Positions 7,369 to 16,597 are shown, numbered from the stretch's first letter. The stretch is 64,000 nucleotides of DNA from CADEEX01 sp964577955 (GCA_964577955.1 CAZOAZ010000031.1:1-64000); one strand, 5' to 3'. The notes: generated by a model from the letters alone, not told the origin. Translations and numbers: made by a program.

Positions 7369-8858
7369 ACGCCAGGCGCCTTCCAGCGCTCCTCGAGCCG
7401 GCGCGCAAGGGCCGAGAGCGGCAGCGACATCGCCAGGTACAACGCCGCGCAGAGGGTGCCGGGAACGACCCAGCTGCCCAGGTTGGTCGCAAAGACCTGG
7501 GTCTGCTTGGTCAGCTCCATGACGGTCAACACCGAGACGAGCGACGAGTCCTTCAGGAGCGCGACGAAGTCGTTGGTCATCGGCGCCAGCGCAAGGCGAA
7601 ATGCCTGCGGACCGCGAATCAACCGCAGAATCTGCCCTTCGGTGAATCCGAGGGTCCGCGCCGCCTCGAGCTGCCCCTTCGAGATCGCTTCAAGCGCGCT
7701 CCGGTAGATTTCGCTCTCGTAGGCGGCGTAGTTCAGCGCCAGGCCGAGGAACGCCGCGAGGAACGCCGGCAACCGGATCGCCGCGGCAAGGCCGTAGTAG
7801 AGGACGAACAACTGCAGCAGGACCGGCGTGCCGCGGACCAGCTCGACGTAGGCGGTCAACGCCAGGCGCAGCGGACGGCTGCCGTACACGCGGCCGCTGG
7901 CGATCAGAATCCCCAGCGCCACCGCGAGAAGCATCGACAGCGTCGAGAGCACGATCGTGACGACCGACGCCCGGAGCAGCGCCGGCAGATAACGGATCGA
8001 CGCCGCCCACCACGATTGGCCGGCGACCGACTCCGCCGGATCGAGCCCGACGACGGCGGGAATCGCTTCCCCACTCAGGACCTTGGCGTAGAGCGCCGGC
8101 TGACGGTCGTTCCAGACGTCCCACTTCCGAAAGATTCGCTCGAGTGTCCCGTCGCGCATCGCGCCGCGCAGGATGTCGTCGATGCGATCGCGCAGCGCGG
8201 CGTTCGACAGCGACAGCACGCCGACGTAGTGGCTCTCGGCAATCGTCTCCGGCTGGACGATGAAGCCGCCACGCGTCTTATGCCGCCGGTTCGCCAGCAC
8301 GTCATCGAGCAGCACCGCGTCGACCCGCCCGAGCACGAGATCGTCGAACGGATGCACGTCGTCTTCGAACGCCACCGGCACGATGCCGTGCTCGCGCGCC
8401 GCGACCGTCAGGATGTCGTAGGCGATCGTCCCTTGCAGCGTGGCCACGCGGCGGCCGGCGAGATCGGCCAGCGAGTGATAGCGCGCGGCATCGGCCGCGC
8501 GCACGCTCAGCACCTCGCGGAAGCTGTAGTACGGCACGGTCACCGCCATCGTCGCGCGGTGCGCCGGCGTGTCTTCGATGCCGCTCAACCCGATCTCGGC
8601 GTCGCCGCGGTTGATCGACTGATCGATCGACTGGAACTGGACGAAGACGAACTGCGCGCGGCGTCCCAGGCCACGCGCGAGCAGATCCGCGATCTCGACG
8701 TCGAAGCCAACCAGGTCGTCGGGGTTGTTGGGATTGGCTTCGACGTACGGCGCGCCGCCCTCGGGGTCGCCGGCCCAGCGCAGCAGCGGCGGCGTGGATT
8801 GCGCCGCAACGCGCGCCGCCACCAGCAGCAGCCATACGCAGACGAAAAGACGCCGCAT
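7365..8858 (-). CDS. Fused substrate-binding protein/permease of a polar amino-acid ABC transporter
   Basis: 497 aa. A signal peptide (MRRLFVCVWLLLVAARVAAQ) leads into a periplasmic binding domain of the glutamine/lysine-arginine type (about residues 25-275, with FDVEIADLLARGLG and GLSGIEDTPAHRATM). A HisM/GlnP-type permease domain follows, with the EAA-like loop EAARTLGFTEGQILRLIRGPQ. Such SBP-permease fusions are known in the polar amino-acid family; the solute is captured and handed over within one polypeptide. The ATG at 8858 is chosen because the signal peptide begins there. It forms an operon with the ATPase (4-bp overlap). Substrate specificity cannot be read from sequence. Confidence 0.9.
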   Translation of the reverse strand: MRRLFVCVWLLLVAARVAAQSTPPLLRWAGDPEGGAPYVEANPNNPDDLVGFDVEIADLLARGLGRRAQFVFVQFQSIDQSINRGDAEIGLSGIEDTPAHRATMAVTVPYYSFREVLSVRAADAARYHSLADLAGRRVATLQGTIAYDILTVAAREHGIVPVAFEDDVHPFDDLVLGRVDAVLLDDVLANRRHKTRGGFIVQPETIAESHYVGVLSLSNAALRDRIDDILRGAMRDGTLERIFRKWDVWNDRQPALYAKVLSGEAIPAVVGLDPAESVAGQSWWAASIRYLPALLRASVVTIVLSTLSMLLAVALGILIASGRVYGSRPLRLALTAYVELVRGTPVLLQLFVLYYGLAAAIRLPAFLAAFLGLALNYAAYESEIYRSALEAISKGQLEAARTLGFTEGQILRLIRGPQAFRLALAPMTNDFVALLKDSSLVSVLTVMELTKQTQVFATNLGSWVVPGTLCAALYLAMSLPLSALARRLEERWKAPGV

Positions 8859-8917
8859 CGTCAGGCTGACTTGTACCACTTCCGACGGCGCGGGCACACC
8901 GTGAAATAATCGCCGTG

Positions 8918-10087
8918 ATGCGCATCACGCTCGGCTCCGAACGGCTGCTCGCGTCGTCACGGCTGGATGGGCGACGCGTCGGCATCGTCTGCAACCCGGC
9001 CTCGGTCGATCACGAGTTCCACCACATCGCCGAGCGGCTGGCGCGGCATTCGCGGGCCCGGCTGGCGGCGATCTTTGGTCCGCAGCACGGGTTCCGTTCC
9101 GATGTGCAGGAGAACATGATCGAGACCGGACACGGCCGCGACGCGCGGCGCCGCGTGCCGATCTATTCCCTCTACAGCGAAACGCGCGAGCCGACCGGCG
9201 ACATGCTGAAGGATCTGGACGTCCTCGTCATCGACCTGCAGGATGTCGGCACGCGCATCTACACCTACATCTACACGATGGCCTACTGCCTGAAGGCGGC
9301 GGCGCGCCACGGAGTGGACGTGATCGTGTGCGATCGGCCCAATCCGATCGGCGGTGTGTCCGTCGAGGGGCCGATGCTCGAGCCCGGATTCGAGTCGTTC
9401 GTCGGCCTTTATCCCATTCCGATGCGTCACGGCATGACGATCGGAGAGCTGGCGCGGCTCTTCAACGACCGCTTCGGTCTGGGGGCTCGCCTCGAGGTGA
9501 TCCCGATGACCGGGTGGAGCCGCCGGATGTATCACGACGATGCCCGGGCGCCGTGGGTGATGCCGTCGCCGAACATGCCGACGCTGGACAGCGCGATTGT
9601 GTATCCAGGCACGGTGCTCTTCGAGGGCACGAACGTCTCGGAGGGGCGCGGCACCACGCGGCCGTTCGAACTGGTGGGCGCGCCCTGGATCGGCGGCGAG
9701 GATTTCGCCGATCGGCTGAACGCGCGCCAGCTGCCGGGGGTGTTCTTCCGCGCCGCAGTCTTCGAGCCGACATTTCACAAGCACGCGAAGCAGACGTGCG
9801 GGGGCTGTCAGATTCACGTCCTGGACCGCGAGCGGTTCCAGCCGGTCCTGGCGGCTGTGCTGCTGACCGAGGCATTTCGTCAGGCCGCCCTGGACCAGTT
9901 CGCCTGGCGGGAGCCCCCTTACGAGTACGAGCACGTCAAACTCCCCTTCGACATCCTCGCCGGGACCTCGGCCACGCGGCAGCAGCTTGAAGCCGGCGTT
10001 CCGGCCGAGGCAATCGCCCGGTCCTGGGAGCCGGCGGTCGCGGAGTTTGGGCAAATCCGGCGGGAATTCCTGCTCTACGAGGTATGA
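8918..10087 (+). CDS. namZ: DUF1343 exo-beta-N-acetylmuramidase (NamZ-like)
   Basis: 389 aa. It shows the family blocks GIVCNPASVD, FGPQHGFRSDVQENM, VLVIDLQDVGTRIYTYIYTM, CDRPNPIGG, PMRHGMTIGELA and EGTNVSEGRGTTRPFE. NamZ enzymes (GH171) release non-reducing terminal MurNAc from peptidoglycan fragments during cell-wall recycling. No signal peptide is visible from ATG 8918 (a GTG lies one codon earlier), so this copy may be cytoplasmic. It is divergent from the ABC transporter, with only 59 bp between start codons that must hold both promoters. Confidence 0.88.
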   Translation: MRITLGSERLLASSRLDGRRVGIVCNPASVDHEFHHIAERLARHSRARLAAIFGPQHGFRSDVQENMIETGHGRDARRRVPIYSLYSETREPTGDMLKDLDVLVIDLQDVGTRIYTYIYTMAYCLKAAARHGVDVIVCDRPNPIGGVSVEGPMLEPGFESFVGLYPIPMRHGMTIGELARLFNDRFGLGARLEVIPMTGWSRRMYHDDARAPWVMPSPNMPTLDSAIVYPGTVLFEGTNVSEGRGTTRPFELVGAPWIGGEDFADRLNARQLPGVFFRAAVFEPTFHKHAKQTCGGCQIHVLDRERFQPVLAAVLLTEAFRQAALDQFAWREPPYEYEHVKLPFDILAGTSATRQQLEAGVPAEAIARSWEPAVAEFGQIRREFLLYEV

Positions 10088-10160
10088 TCCCGCCTTCCCA
10101 GAGTCACTGTTCTGATGTGCCGGATGTTCCGCCCGTCGCCGCCTCCGTCGGCCCGCCAGC

Positions 10161-10189
10161 TCTTGTCCACCGTAGCCTTGGCGAATGCG
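10161..10189. repeat. Dispersed repeat, inverted copy of the RQGYGGQ-encoding element
   Basis: Intergenic copy, on the minus strand, of the element found inside the flavoprotein gene (4959-4986). It shares CGCCAAGGCTACGG and GGACAAG. The rest of the 188-bp gap between the NamZ and SRPBCC genes shows no other structure. Confidence 0.8.
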
Positions 10190-10275
10190 GACGTTTTTCA
10201 CATCGGTGCCGCGAACTCGCGTTGTACGGTGTCTAAGGCCATGGCCCCCGGCACGCCGGAGCCTCTGAATTCCTG

Positions 10276-10773
10276 ATGGCCACCGCCAAAGCGCCAGCCC
10301 CGCCCGCCATCGACACGCGCGTCGATATCAGCGCCACGCCGCGCGTGGTCGTGGACGCGTTTTTCGATCCGGCCGCGTTGGCGGCCTGGTGGGGCGCCGT
10401 ACGGTCGGTGACGACGCCGCGGATGCTCGGCGCGTATGCGATCGAGTGGCCGACCAGCCCGTTTCGAGACGAAGTGCTGGGTCGCCTTGGCGGGGTGTTT
10501 CGGGGCACGGTGATGCAGTTCGAAGCGACGCGCGGCTTCTTCGTAGCGGACGCCTACTGGCTGCCTCCCGATGCCGGGCCGATTGGCCCCATGGCACTCG
10601 AGGTCGCCTGCTCCCTCGGCCTGACCAGCGAAGGGCGGCCGGCCACGAAGATGCGCCTGACGCAAACCGGGTTCGAGGAAGGCGCGCGCTGGCGGCGTTA
10701 CTACGAAGTGATGCAGGCGGCCTGGCCCGATGCGCTGGCCTCTCTAAAAGCACTCCTGGAGAAACCGGCATGA
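10276..10773 (+). CDS. SRPBCC (AHSA1-like) domain protein
   Basis: 165 aa. The pattern DTRVDISATPRVVVDAFFDP, then LAAWWGA, with a closing amphipathic helix (YYEVMQAAWPDALASLKALL), is that of the START/Bet v1-like AHSA1 group, small hydrophobic-ligand-binding proteins. The ligand is unknown. The ATG at 10276 has a weak ribosome-binding site. Its stop overlaps the ATG of the TPR gene (ATGA), so the two are translationally coupled. Confidence 0.75.
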   Translation: MATAKAPAPPAIDTRVDISATPRVVVDAFFDPAALAAWWGAVRSVTTPRMLGAYAIEWPTSPFRDEVLGRLGGVFRGTVMQFEATRGFFVADAYWLPPDAGPIGPMALEVACSLGLTSEGRPATKMRLTQTGFEEGARWRRYYEVMQAAWPDALASLKALLEKPA

Positions 10774-12410
10774 TCGCGATCTTGTTCGTCGCCGCCGCGC
10801 TTGCCGCCGCCGCGCCGCAGCAGGCGTCACACGATCATCCGCCAGGCACGAGCGAACGGCCGGTGACGCTCCTGACCGGGATGGGGAACGTCCGTCATCC
10901 GATTCAGACGCGGAACGCCGACGCTCAGCGCTTCTTCGATCAGGGGCTCACCTTCGTCTACGCCTTCAACCACGAGGAGGCGATCCGGTCGTTCCGGAAG
11001 GCGGCGGAACTGGATCCGCGGTCGCCGATGCCGCTCTGGGGCGTCGCGCTGGCGCTTGGTCCGAACATCAATCTGGATGTCGATCCGGCGCGCGAAAAGG
11101 AGGCCTACGACACCGTTCAGCAGGCGCTGAAGCTGCTCGGCAACGCGCCGGCCAACGAGCGGGCGTACGTGAACGCGCTCGCCAAACGCTACTCGGACGA
11201 TCCCAAGGCGGACTTGAAGGCGCTGGCGGTTCAATACAAGGACGCGATGAAGGCGCTGGCGCAGGCGTTTCCGAACGATCTCGACGCCGCGACGCTTTAC
11301 GCCGAAAGCCTCATGGATCTGCGGCCATGGCAGCTCTACGCGAACGACGGCACGCCCAACGAGGGCACCGCCGAAATCGTTGACGTCCTCGAGACGGTAC
11401 TGCGGAAAAATCCAAACCACGTCGGCGCCAACCACTACTACGTCCACGCGACCGAAGCGTCGCTGGCGCCGGAGCGCGCCTTGGCGAGCGCGCGCAGGCT
11501 CGAAACGCTCGTCCCCGCCGCCGGCCATCTGGTCCACATGCCGGCGCACACCTACATGCGGACGGGCGACTATGCGGGCGCCGTGAAGGCCAACGCCCGC
11601 GCGGCGGAAGTCGATCGGCGTTACATCGCCGAGACCGGGGCCGACGGCGTGTACCCCGCGATGTACTACAACCACAATCTCGACTTCCTCGTCTCCGCGG
11701 CGATGATGACGGGGCAATTTGCCGAGGCCAGCAAGACCTCGGCGATCCTGGTCGAGAGCGTGCAGAAGATGGTGGGCGACATGCCCATGATCGAGCCGTT
11801 CGGCGCGAAGACCATTTATGTGCTGTTGCGGTTTGCCAAGTGGCAGGAGCTGCTGGCGCTGCCCGCGCCCGACGGGAAGTCGGCGATTCTGACCACGGTC
11901 TATCGCTTCGGCCGCACTTTCGCCCAGGCGATGCTGGGCGCGGCCGCCGCCGCCGATGCTGAACGCGCCGCGTACGAGGCCGCAAAAAAGACCATTGCCG
12001 CCGACACGCCGTGGCTGTACAACTCCACCCCGGGCATGCTGGCGGTGTTCGACGCGGTCCTGGACGCCCGGCTCGCCGCGATGCGGAACGATGCGGCCGG
12101 CGCGATTGCCGCCTGGCGCCGGGCCGTGGCGGCGGAAGACGTCCTCAACTACGACGAACCGCCCGACTGGTTCTACCCGACCCGCGAATCGCTCGGCGCC
12201 GCACTCTTGAAGGCCGGCCGGACCGACGACGCGGAACGGGTGTTCCGGGAGGATCTCGAGAAGAATCCGCGGAACGCGCGGTCACTGTTCGGACTCTGGC
12301 AGACGCTGCGAACGGTCGACCCACGGGGTGCGGCCACGCAGGTCGCCGGGCGCCGGTTCCAGGACGCGTGGAAAGACGCGGACGTTGAACTGAAGCTGAC
12401 CGATTTTTGA
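10770..12410 (+). CDS. Secreted TPR-repeat protein
   Basis: 546 aa from ATG 10770, which overlaps the previous stop by 4 bp. It begins with a short signal peptide (MIAILFVAAALAAAAPQ). The N-terminal region (DQGLTFVYAFNHEEAIRSFR, then KAAELDPRSPMPLWGVALA) is a TPR pair typical of a large acidobacterial and proteobacterial family of secreted TPR proteins. Further helical repeats run to the C-terminus (LLKAGRTDDAERVFREDLEK), and NHYYVHATEAS and HMPAHTYMRTGDY are conserved-looking His-rich segments in the middle. Probably a periplasmic scaffold; its partner is not evident. Confidence 0.8.
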   Translation: MIAILFVAAALAAAAPQQASHDHPPGTSERPVTLLTGMGNVRHPIQTRNADAQRFFDQGLTFVYAFNHEEAIRSFRKAAELDPRSPMPLWGVALALGPNINLDVDPAREKEAYDTVQQALKLLGNAPANERAYVNALAKRYSDDPKADLKALAVQYKDAMKALAQAFPNDLDAATLYAESLMDLRPWQLYANDGTPNEGTAEIVDVLETVLRKNPNHVGANHYYVHATEASLAPERALASARRLETLVPAAGHLVHMPAHTYMRTGDYAGAVKANARAAEVDRRYIAETGADGVYPAMYYNHNLDFLVSAAMMTGQFAEASKTSAILVESVQKMVGDMPMIEPFGAKTIYVLLRFAKWQELLALPAPDGKSAILTTVYRFGRTFAQAMLGAAAAADAERAAYEAAKKTIAADTPWLYNSTPGMLAVFDAVLDARLAAMRNDAAGAIAAWRRAVAAEDVLNYDEPPDWFYPTRESLGAALLKAGRTDDAERVFREDLEKNPRNARSLFGLWQTLRTVDPRGAATQVAGRRFQDAWKDADVELKLTDF

Positions 12411-12468
12411 CGATGTGTCCGCGCGACGCGGACCCTACAGACTGAAGATTCGACCGAAAGGGGCAACC

Positions 12469-12807
12469 ATGACCGTCTCTGAACGTTCCGTCGGCACCGT
12501 CACCATTCTCGATGTATCTGGCAGCGTCACACTCAACGACGGGGCCGATCAGGTTCGCGACAAGGTCAAGGCCGTGCTCGCGGAAAACAAGAAACACGTG
12601 CTCGTCAATCTGGCCAAGGTGTCATACATGGACAGCGCCGGTCTCGGCGAACTGGTCCAGGCCTATTCCACGGTCTCGAAGGCGGGCGGCGCGCTGAAGC
12701 TCGTCAGCCCCACCAAGCGCCTGCAGGATCTCCTGGTCATCACCAAGCTCGCCACCGTCTTCGACTCGTTCGACGACGAAGCGAGCGCCGTCGCCAGCTT
12801 CAAGTAA
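12469..12807 (+). CDS. STAS-domain anti-sigma factor antagonist
   Basis: 112 aa, a single STAS domain. The motif YMDSAGLGELVQAY contains the conserved Ser of the SpoIIAA/RsbV family that a partner kinase phosphorylates, and GSVTLNDGADQVRDKV matches the first helix region. The ATG at 12469 follows AAAGGGG. No anti-sigma kinase or sigma factor is adjacent, so it acts in trans; members in related bacteria regulate stress sigma factors or chemosensory outputs. Confidence 0.9.
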   Translation: MTVSERSVGTVTILDVSGSVTLNDGADQVRDKVKAVLAENKKHVLVNLAKVSYMDSAGLGELVQAYSTVSKAGGALKLVSPTKRLQDLLVITKLATVFDSFDDEASAVASFK

Positions 12808-12820
12808 CAGCAGTACGTGG

Positions 12821-12866
12821 GGTCCGGCTTTAGCCGGACCTGCAGAATCCGGCTGAAGCCGGATTC
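12821..12866. repeat. Two adjacent palindromes of the GGCTNAAGCC family
   Basis: A perfect 20-bp palindrome (12821-12840, GGTCCGGCT/AGCCGGACC arms) is followed after 4 bases by a perfect 22-bp palindrome (12845-12866) with the GGCTGAAGCC core. They lie between convergent genes, where they could also act as a bidirectional terminator, although no U-run follows. Confidence 0.9.
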
Positions 12867-12873
12867 CACGACA

Positions 12874-13485
12874 TCATCGCGCGCGGCGGCCACGCCGCGC
12901 GCGCCACAGCAGCACCGCCAGCGTTCCACCGATCACCGCGGCGCCGCCGACGAGCGCCGCGGCGGCGTACGTCACCGGACCCGGCGGCGCGGGAATCGCC
13001 GCCCGCGCCGCATCGTTGAAGGCCCTCCGCCGCGCCAGCTCCAGCTTGAGACTCTCTTCCCCTTGCGCCATCGCCCAGCGGTGATTCGCACCGAAGACCG
13101 GCCGCAGCAGCGGCGTCAGCGCCTTCAAGAGCGGCTTCTCCGCGCGAATCCTCCAGTCGTAGGTGATGTTCACAAACCCGCCGTCCTGCGCGAACGTCCA
13201 GACGCCGCGGCCGACGAAATCGCCCAGTGCCTCGATCGTGAACCCGTAGGGATACTTCGTCTCGACCACGACCGACTCCCAATCCAGCGTGTACGGCAGC
13301 CAGCCTTTTGTGTGGAGGCGGACGCGACGGCCCAACCCGTTGGCGTCCGGCGGCGCGATCTGCTCGACGTCCAGATACACCGACGGCCACCACCGCGCCA
13401 GCGACGACACGTCGCCGATCACGTCGGCAACCTCGCCGCACGTGCCCTCAACGCGCCAATGGGTGATGAAATGGTAGCGGTTCAT
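12874..13485 (-). CDS. SRPBCC-domain protein with C-terminal membrane anchor
   Basis: 203 aa from ATG 13485. Residues 1-150 form a polyketide-cyclase/dehydrase-like SRPBCC domain (HFITHWRVEGTCGEVADVIG, WWPSVYLDVEQ, GRGVWTFAQDGGFVNITYDW). A hydrophobic helix (VTYAAAALVGGAAVIGGTLA) and a basic C-terminus (RARRGRRAR) predict a tail anchor with the domain in the cytoplasm. Ligand unknown. Confidence 0.75.
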   Translation of the reverse strand: MNRYHFITHWRVEGTCGEVADVIGDVSSLARWWPSVYLDVEQIAPPDANGLGRRVRLHTKGWLPYTLDWESVVVETKYPYGFTIEALGDFVGRGVWTFAQDGGFVNITYDWRIRAEKPLLKALTPLLRPVFGANHRWAMAQGEESLKLELARRRAFNDAARAAIPAPPGPVTYAAAALVGGAAVIGGTLAVLLWRARRGRRAR

Positions 13486-13498
13486 GGGGGCTGAGTAC

Positions 13499-13532
13499 GA
13501 ATTGACAATCGTCAATTGTCAATTGTCAATTC
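13499..13532. repeat. TTGTCAA tandem and inverted repeat
   Basis: Three direct TTGTCAA-like units, with GAATTGACAAT at one end and its reverse complement ATTGTCAATTC at the other, so the block can fold into a hairpin. It lies between two minus-strand genes, upstream of the SRPBCC gene, and is strikingly AT-rich against the surrounding sequence. Confidence 0.85.
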
Positions 13533-13539
13533 GTGTTTT

Positions 13540-14451
13540 CTACCCGGCATAGGGGCGGATTCCGCGGCCGGCGAACGTCGTCAGCAACCGGCGACGGAGT
13601 TCGTTCGCGATCTTGCCCTGGTTGAGCGGCTGGGTGCGGAACTTCGTACGCACGGTGGCCATGCCGTCGGCGATCGACTCGACGCCGACGATTTCGATCG
13701 CGCTCAGGAGCAGCGGCGCCCAGTGCGGATCCTTCTGCATCGACGCGCCGACTTCGGCGATGGTTCCGTAGACGCGATCGAGATTCTCCGAGTACAGGAC
13801 CCGGACGTCGACGATCGCGAACGAATACTGTTTGCTGAGGTTGGCCAGCGCGGTAATGGTGCCGTTGGGAAACACGTGCACCGCGCCTTCGCCGTCGCGC
13901 ATCACGATCGTCCGCAGATTGACCTGCTCGATGTGGCCCGCCGTGTTGTTGATGCGCGCGATGTCGCCGACGCGGACCTGATCCTCGAGGATCATGAAGA
14001 ATCCCGAAATCACGTCGCGCACCAGGTTCTGCGCGCCGAAGCCGATCGCCAGGCCGACGATGCCGGCGCCGGTCAGCAGCGGGACGACGTCGATGGTGAG
14101 TTCGCGCAGCAGCATCAGCAGCGCGACAAACCACACGGCCACCGTCACGAGCCGCGCCAGGATGCCGCCGAGCGTGCTCGCCCGCCGCTGCCACTCGAGA
14201 TCGTGCTCGCGCGGTCCGTAACCAAGCCGGTGCTCGGCGGCCCCAATCGCCAGCCGCGACGCGCGCACGACACCGGCGGCCGCCACCAGAATGACGACGA
14301 TGCGCAGCCCGTGGGTCAACAGCCACTCGGCCACCAGCCGCGGCTCCATCCGCACTTCCGCGACGCCGAAATGCGAGAGCAGCAGCGACAACGCCACGAC
14401 GGCGGCGACGGCCACCATCAGCCAGGCCAGCGAGCGGACGAACGTCTTCAT
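13540..14451 (-). CDS. Small-conductance mechanosensitive channel (MscS family)
   Basis: 303 aa. Three hydrophobic segments precede the conserved pore helix and linker (TGAGIVGLAIGFGAQNLVRD, then VISGFFMILEDQ). The MscS beta domain (VGDIARINNTAGHIEQVNL, then RTIVMRDGEGAVHVFPNG) follows. The length is close to that of E. coli MscS. Expected role: turgor release through the inner membrane under hypo-osmotic shock. It begins 11 bp after the pyruvate kinase stop on the same strand. Confidence 0.93.
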   Translation of the reverse strand: MKTFVRSLAWLMVAVAAVVALSLLLSHFGVAEVRMEPRLVAEWLLTHGLRIVVILVAAAGVVRASRLAIGAAEHRLGYGPREHDLEWQRRASTLGGILARLVTVAVWFVALLMLLRELTIDVVPLLTGAGIVGLAIGFGAQNLVRDVISGFFMILEDQVRVGDIARINNTAGHIEQVNLRTIVMRDGEGAVHVFPNGTITALANLSKQYSFAIVDVRVLYSENLDRVYGTIAEVGASMQKDPHWAPLLLSAIEIVGVESIADGMATVRTKFRTQPLNQGKIANELRRRLLTTFAGRGIRPYAG

Positions 14452-14461
14452 GACGCGGCGG

Positions 14462-15874
14462 CTAGAAGCGCTGAATCTTCAAATAGTTGGCATCGACCCG
14501 CCCGAGGTCGGGGTTGATGCTGACGAGGACGACGAGACCGCCTTCGGCGACCAGGCCGCGGTCGATCAGTTGACGGCCGATTTCCGCGCCGCCGAGATCC
14601 ACCGCATCGAGATGGTCCGCGAAGATCGACGACACGCCCCAGTGCAGCGACAACTGACGGGCCATGTCGTGGCGGTTGGTGACGGCCAGAATCGGCACGC
14701 TCGGCCTAAGCGCCGACAATCGCCGGGCGGTCTTGCCGCCGCGCGTGATCGCCACGATCGCCTGCGCGTCGCCGCGTTCGGCGAGCGTGACCGCGGCTTC
14801 GCAGATCGCGCGGGCATGATCGTGATCCGGTTCGTCGGCGAGCGCCACGCGGCCGGTCTCGGTGCGTCCGCTTTCGGCGTCGCAGATGATGGCATCGAGC
14901 GTCTGCACCGATCGCGCCGGAAACGCGCCTGATGCGGTCTCGCCCGCCAGCATGATCGCATCCACGCCATCGTCGACGGCGTTGGCGGCGTCGCTGACTT
15001 CGGCGCGCGTCGGCCGCGCCTCGGTGGTCATCGACTCGAGCACCTGAGTGGCGAGAATGACCGGCACCTGACGGGCCCGGGCGTGGCGGATGATCTCGCG
15101 CTGCGCGCGCGGCACGCGTTCGAGCGGCATCTCGAGCCCGAGGTCGCCGCGCGCCACCATGACGCCGTCCGAGGAATCGATGATGGCGTCGAGATGCTCG
15201 AGCGCCTGCGGCCGTTCGAGCTTGGCGATGAGCGGCACGGTGGTGCCGTGGTCGGTCATGATCTGGCGCGCCTGGCGCAGATCGCTGGCCCCCTGAACGT
15301 AGCTGAGCGCCACCATGTCGACGCCGAGCGCCAGGCCGAAGCGGAGATCGTCGGCGTCCTTCCTCGTCACCGCCGACGCCGGCAACTTCACGCCCGGCGC
15401 GTTGATCCCCTTGTGCTGACCGAGGCGTCCGCCGTCGACCACCGTCGTGACAATCTCGGTCCCGTCGGTCCGTTCGACCTTCAGCTCGATGCTGCCGTCC
15501 GAGAGCAACAGGCGATCGCCGGGGCGAACGCCGCGCGCGAGCCCGGCAAATGACGTGGCGATGCGTTCGGCGTTGCCTTCGAACGTGCCGGTCGCAATGC
15601 GCAGCGTCTGGCCGCGGGTGAGCGTCACCGGCCGGGCGCCCTCGAGCGCCCCGGTGCGGATCTTCGGACCGCCGAGATCCTGGAGGATGGCGACGCTGCG
15701 CCGCGCCCGATCCGCGGCCTCGCGGACGCGGGCGAACGTGGCGGCCTGTGTTTCGTGCGTGCCGTGCGAAAAATTCAACCGCACGATGTCGGTGCCGGCG
15801 GCGATCAGTTGATCGAGGACCGCGTCGCTGTCAGACGCGGGCCCGACCGTGGCGATGATTTTCGTCTGCCGCAT
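14462..15874 (-). CDS. pyk: Pyruvate kinase
   Basis: 470 aa from ATG 15874, where MRQTKIIATVGPAS aligns with the family N-terminus; the open frame extends upstream without homology. Motifs: LNFSHG, DLGGPKIRTG, KLERPQALEHLDAIIDSSDG, VMVARGDLG, ATQVLESMT, DAIMLAGETASG, and a complete C-terminal allosteric domain. It transfers phosphate from phosphoenolpyruvate to ADP at the end of glycolysis. It is divergent from the methyltransferase, with only 16 bp between the two start codons, so its promoter must lie inside the methyltransferase gene. Confidence 0.95.
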   Translation of the reverse strand: MRQTKIIATVGPASDSDAVLDQLIAAGTDIVRLNFSHGTHETQAATFARVREAADRARRSVAILQDLGGPKIRTGALEGARPVTLTRGQTLRIATGTFEGNAERIATSFAGLARGVRPGDRLLLSDGSIELKVERTDGTEIVTTVVDGGRLGQHKGINAPGVKLPASAVTRKDADDLRFGLALGVDMVALSYVQGASDLRQARQIMTDHGTTVPLIAKLERPQALEHLDAIIDSSDGVMVARGDLGLEMPLERVPRAQREIIRHARARQVPVILATQVLESMTTEARPTRAEVSDAANAVDDGVDAIMLAGETASGAFPARSVQTLDAIICDAESGRTETGRVALADEPDHDHARAICEAAVTLAERGDAQAIVAITRGGKTARRLSALRPSVPILAVTNRHDMARQLSLHWGVSSIFADHLDAVDLGGAEIGRQLIDRGLVAEGGLVVLVSINPDLGRVDANYLKIQRF

Positions 15875-15890
15875 GTAGAATTCGATCATT

Positions 15891-16544
15891 ATGGGCCAGA
15901 TCGTTCCCGATGCCGTCGAGCGATACCTGAGCGGACTGAATCGCGCCAGCGATCCGGTCCTCGAAGCGATCGCGCGCGCCGGCGTCGAGCAGGATCTGCC
16001 GATCGTCGATGCCGAAGTGGGGGCGCTGCTCCGGGTGCTGGCGTTGTCGGTCGGCGCGACGCGCATCCTCGAAATCGGGACCTGCGTGGGCTATTCCGGC
16101 ATCTGGCTGGCCGGCGCGCTGCCCAGGCACGGCATGCTGATCACGATGGAGAAAGATCCGGCTCGAGCTCGCACGGCCCGTGCCAACTTCGACCGGGCTG
16201 GATTGGGCGATCGCGTCAACGTTGTGATTGGCGACGCCCAACTGCTGGTCACAAAAGTGTCGGGGCCCTTCGATTTGATCTTTCAAGACGGTAGCAAACC
16301 GCTCTACGTCACCTTGCTCGACAAACTCGTCGATCGCCTCAGGCCAGGCGGACTGCTCGTCACCGACAACGTGCTGTGGGACGGCGAAGTCGTGCCGGGC
16401 TACCTGCCGGCGCCGATTCGCAACGCCAGCGACACCGAGGCGATCAAGAAATACAACGAGCTGATCAACACGCATCCACAACTGATCACCGCCACGGTGC
16501 CACTGCGGGATGGAGTGGCGATCTCGGTCAAGAAGCCGGTGTAG
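15891..16544 (+). CDS. Class I SAM-dependent O-methyltransferase (COG4122 type)
   Basis: 217 aa. The SAM-binding motif I (ILEIGTCVGYSGIWLAGAL), acidic motif (LITMEKDP) and the FDLIFQDGSKPLY / GGLLVTDNVLWDGEVV block match the caffeoyl-CoA/catechol O-methyltransferase family, which needs a divalent metal. Natural substrate unknown. The start codon lies 16 bp from the divergent pyruvate kinase start. Confidence 0.9.
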   Translation: MGQIVPDAVERYLSGLNRASDPVLEAIARAGVEQDLPIVDAEVGALLRVLALSVGATRILEIGTCVGYSGIWLAGALPRHGMLITMEKDPARARTARANFDRAGLGDRVNVVIGDAQLLVTKVSGPFDLIFQDGSKPLYVTLLDKLVDRLRPGGLLVTDNVLWDGEVVPGYLPAPIRNASDTEAIKKYNELINTHPQLITATVPLRDGVAISVKKPV

Positions 16545-16550
16545 AGGTTA

Positions 16551-16587
16551 GAGATTGGGGGCTGGGGGCTGGGGGCTGGGGACTGGG
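16551..16587. repeat. GGGGGCT tandem repeat abutting the assembly gap
   Basis: About four units of GGGGGCTG and GGGGACTG. The same unit recurs at 49536-49571. The repeat probably caused the contig break that follows. Confidence 0.85.
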
Positions 16588-16597
16588 NNNNNNNNNN
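16588..16597. other. Scaffold gap (10 N)
   Basis: Ten ambiguous bases mark a join between contigs. The true distance and content are unknown, so the neighbourhood of the methyltransferase and amidase genes is not proven contiguous. Confidence 0.98.

Noticed and set aside
12821..12866. Double palindrome as an intrinsic terminator
   Set aside because: Strong hairpins but no U-run on either strand, and the same core recurs elsewhere in non-terminator positions.
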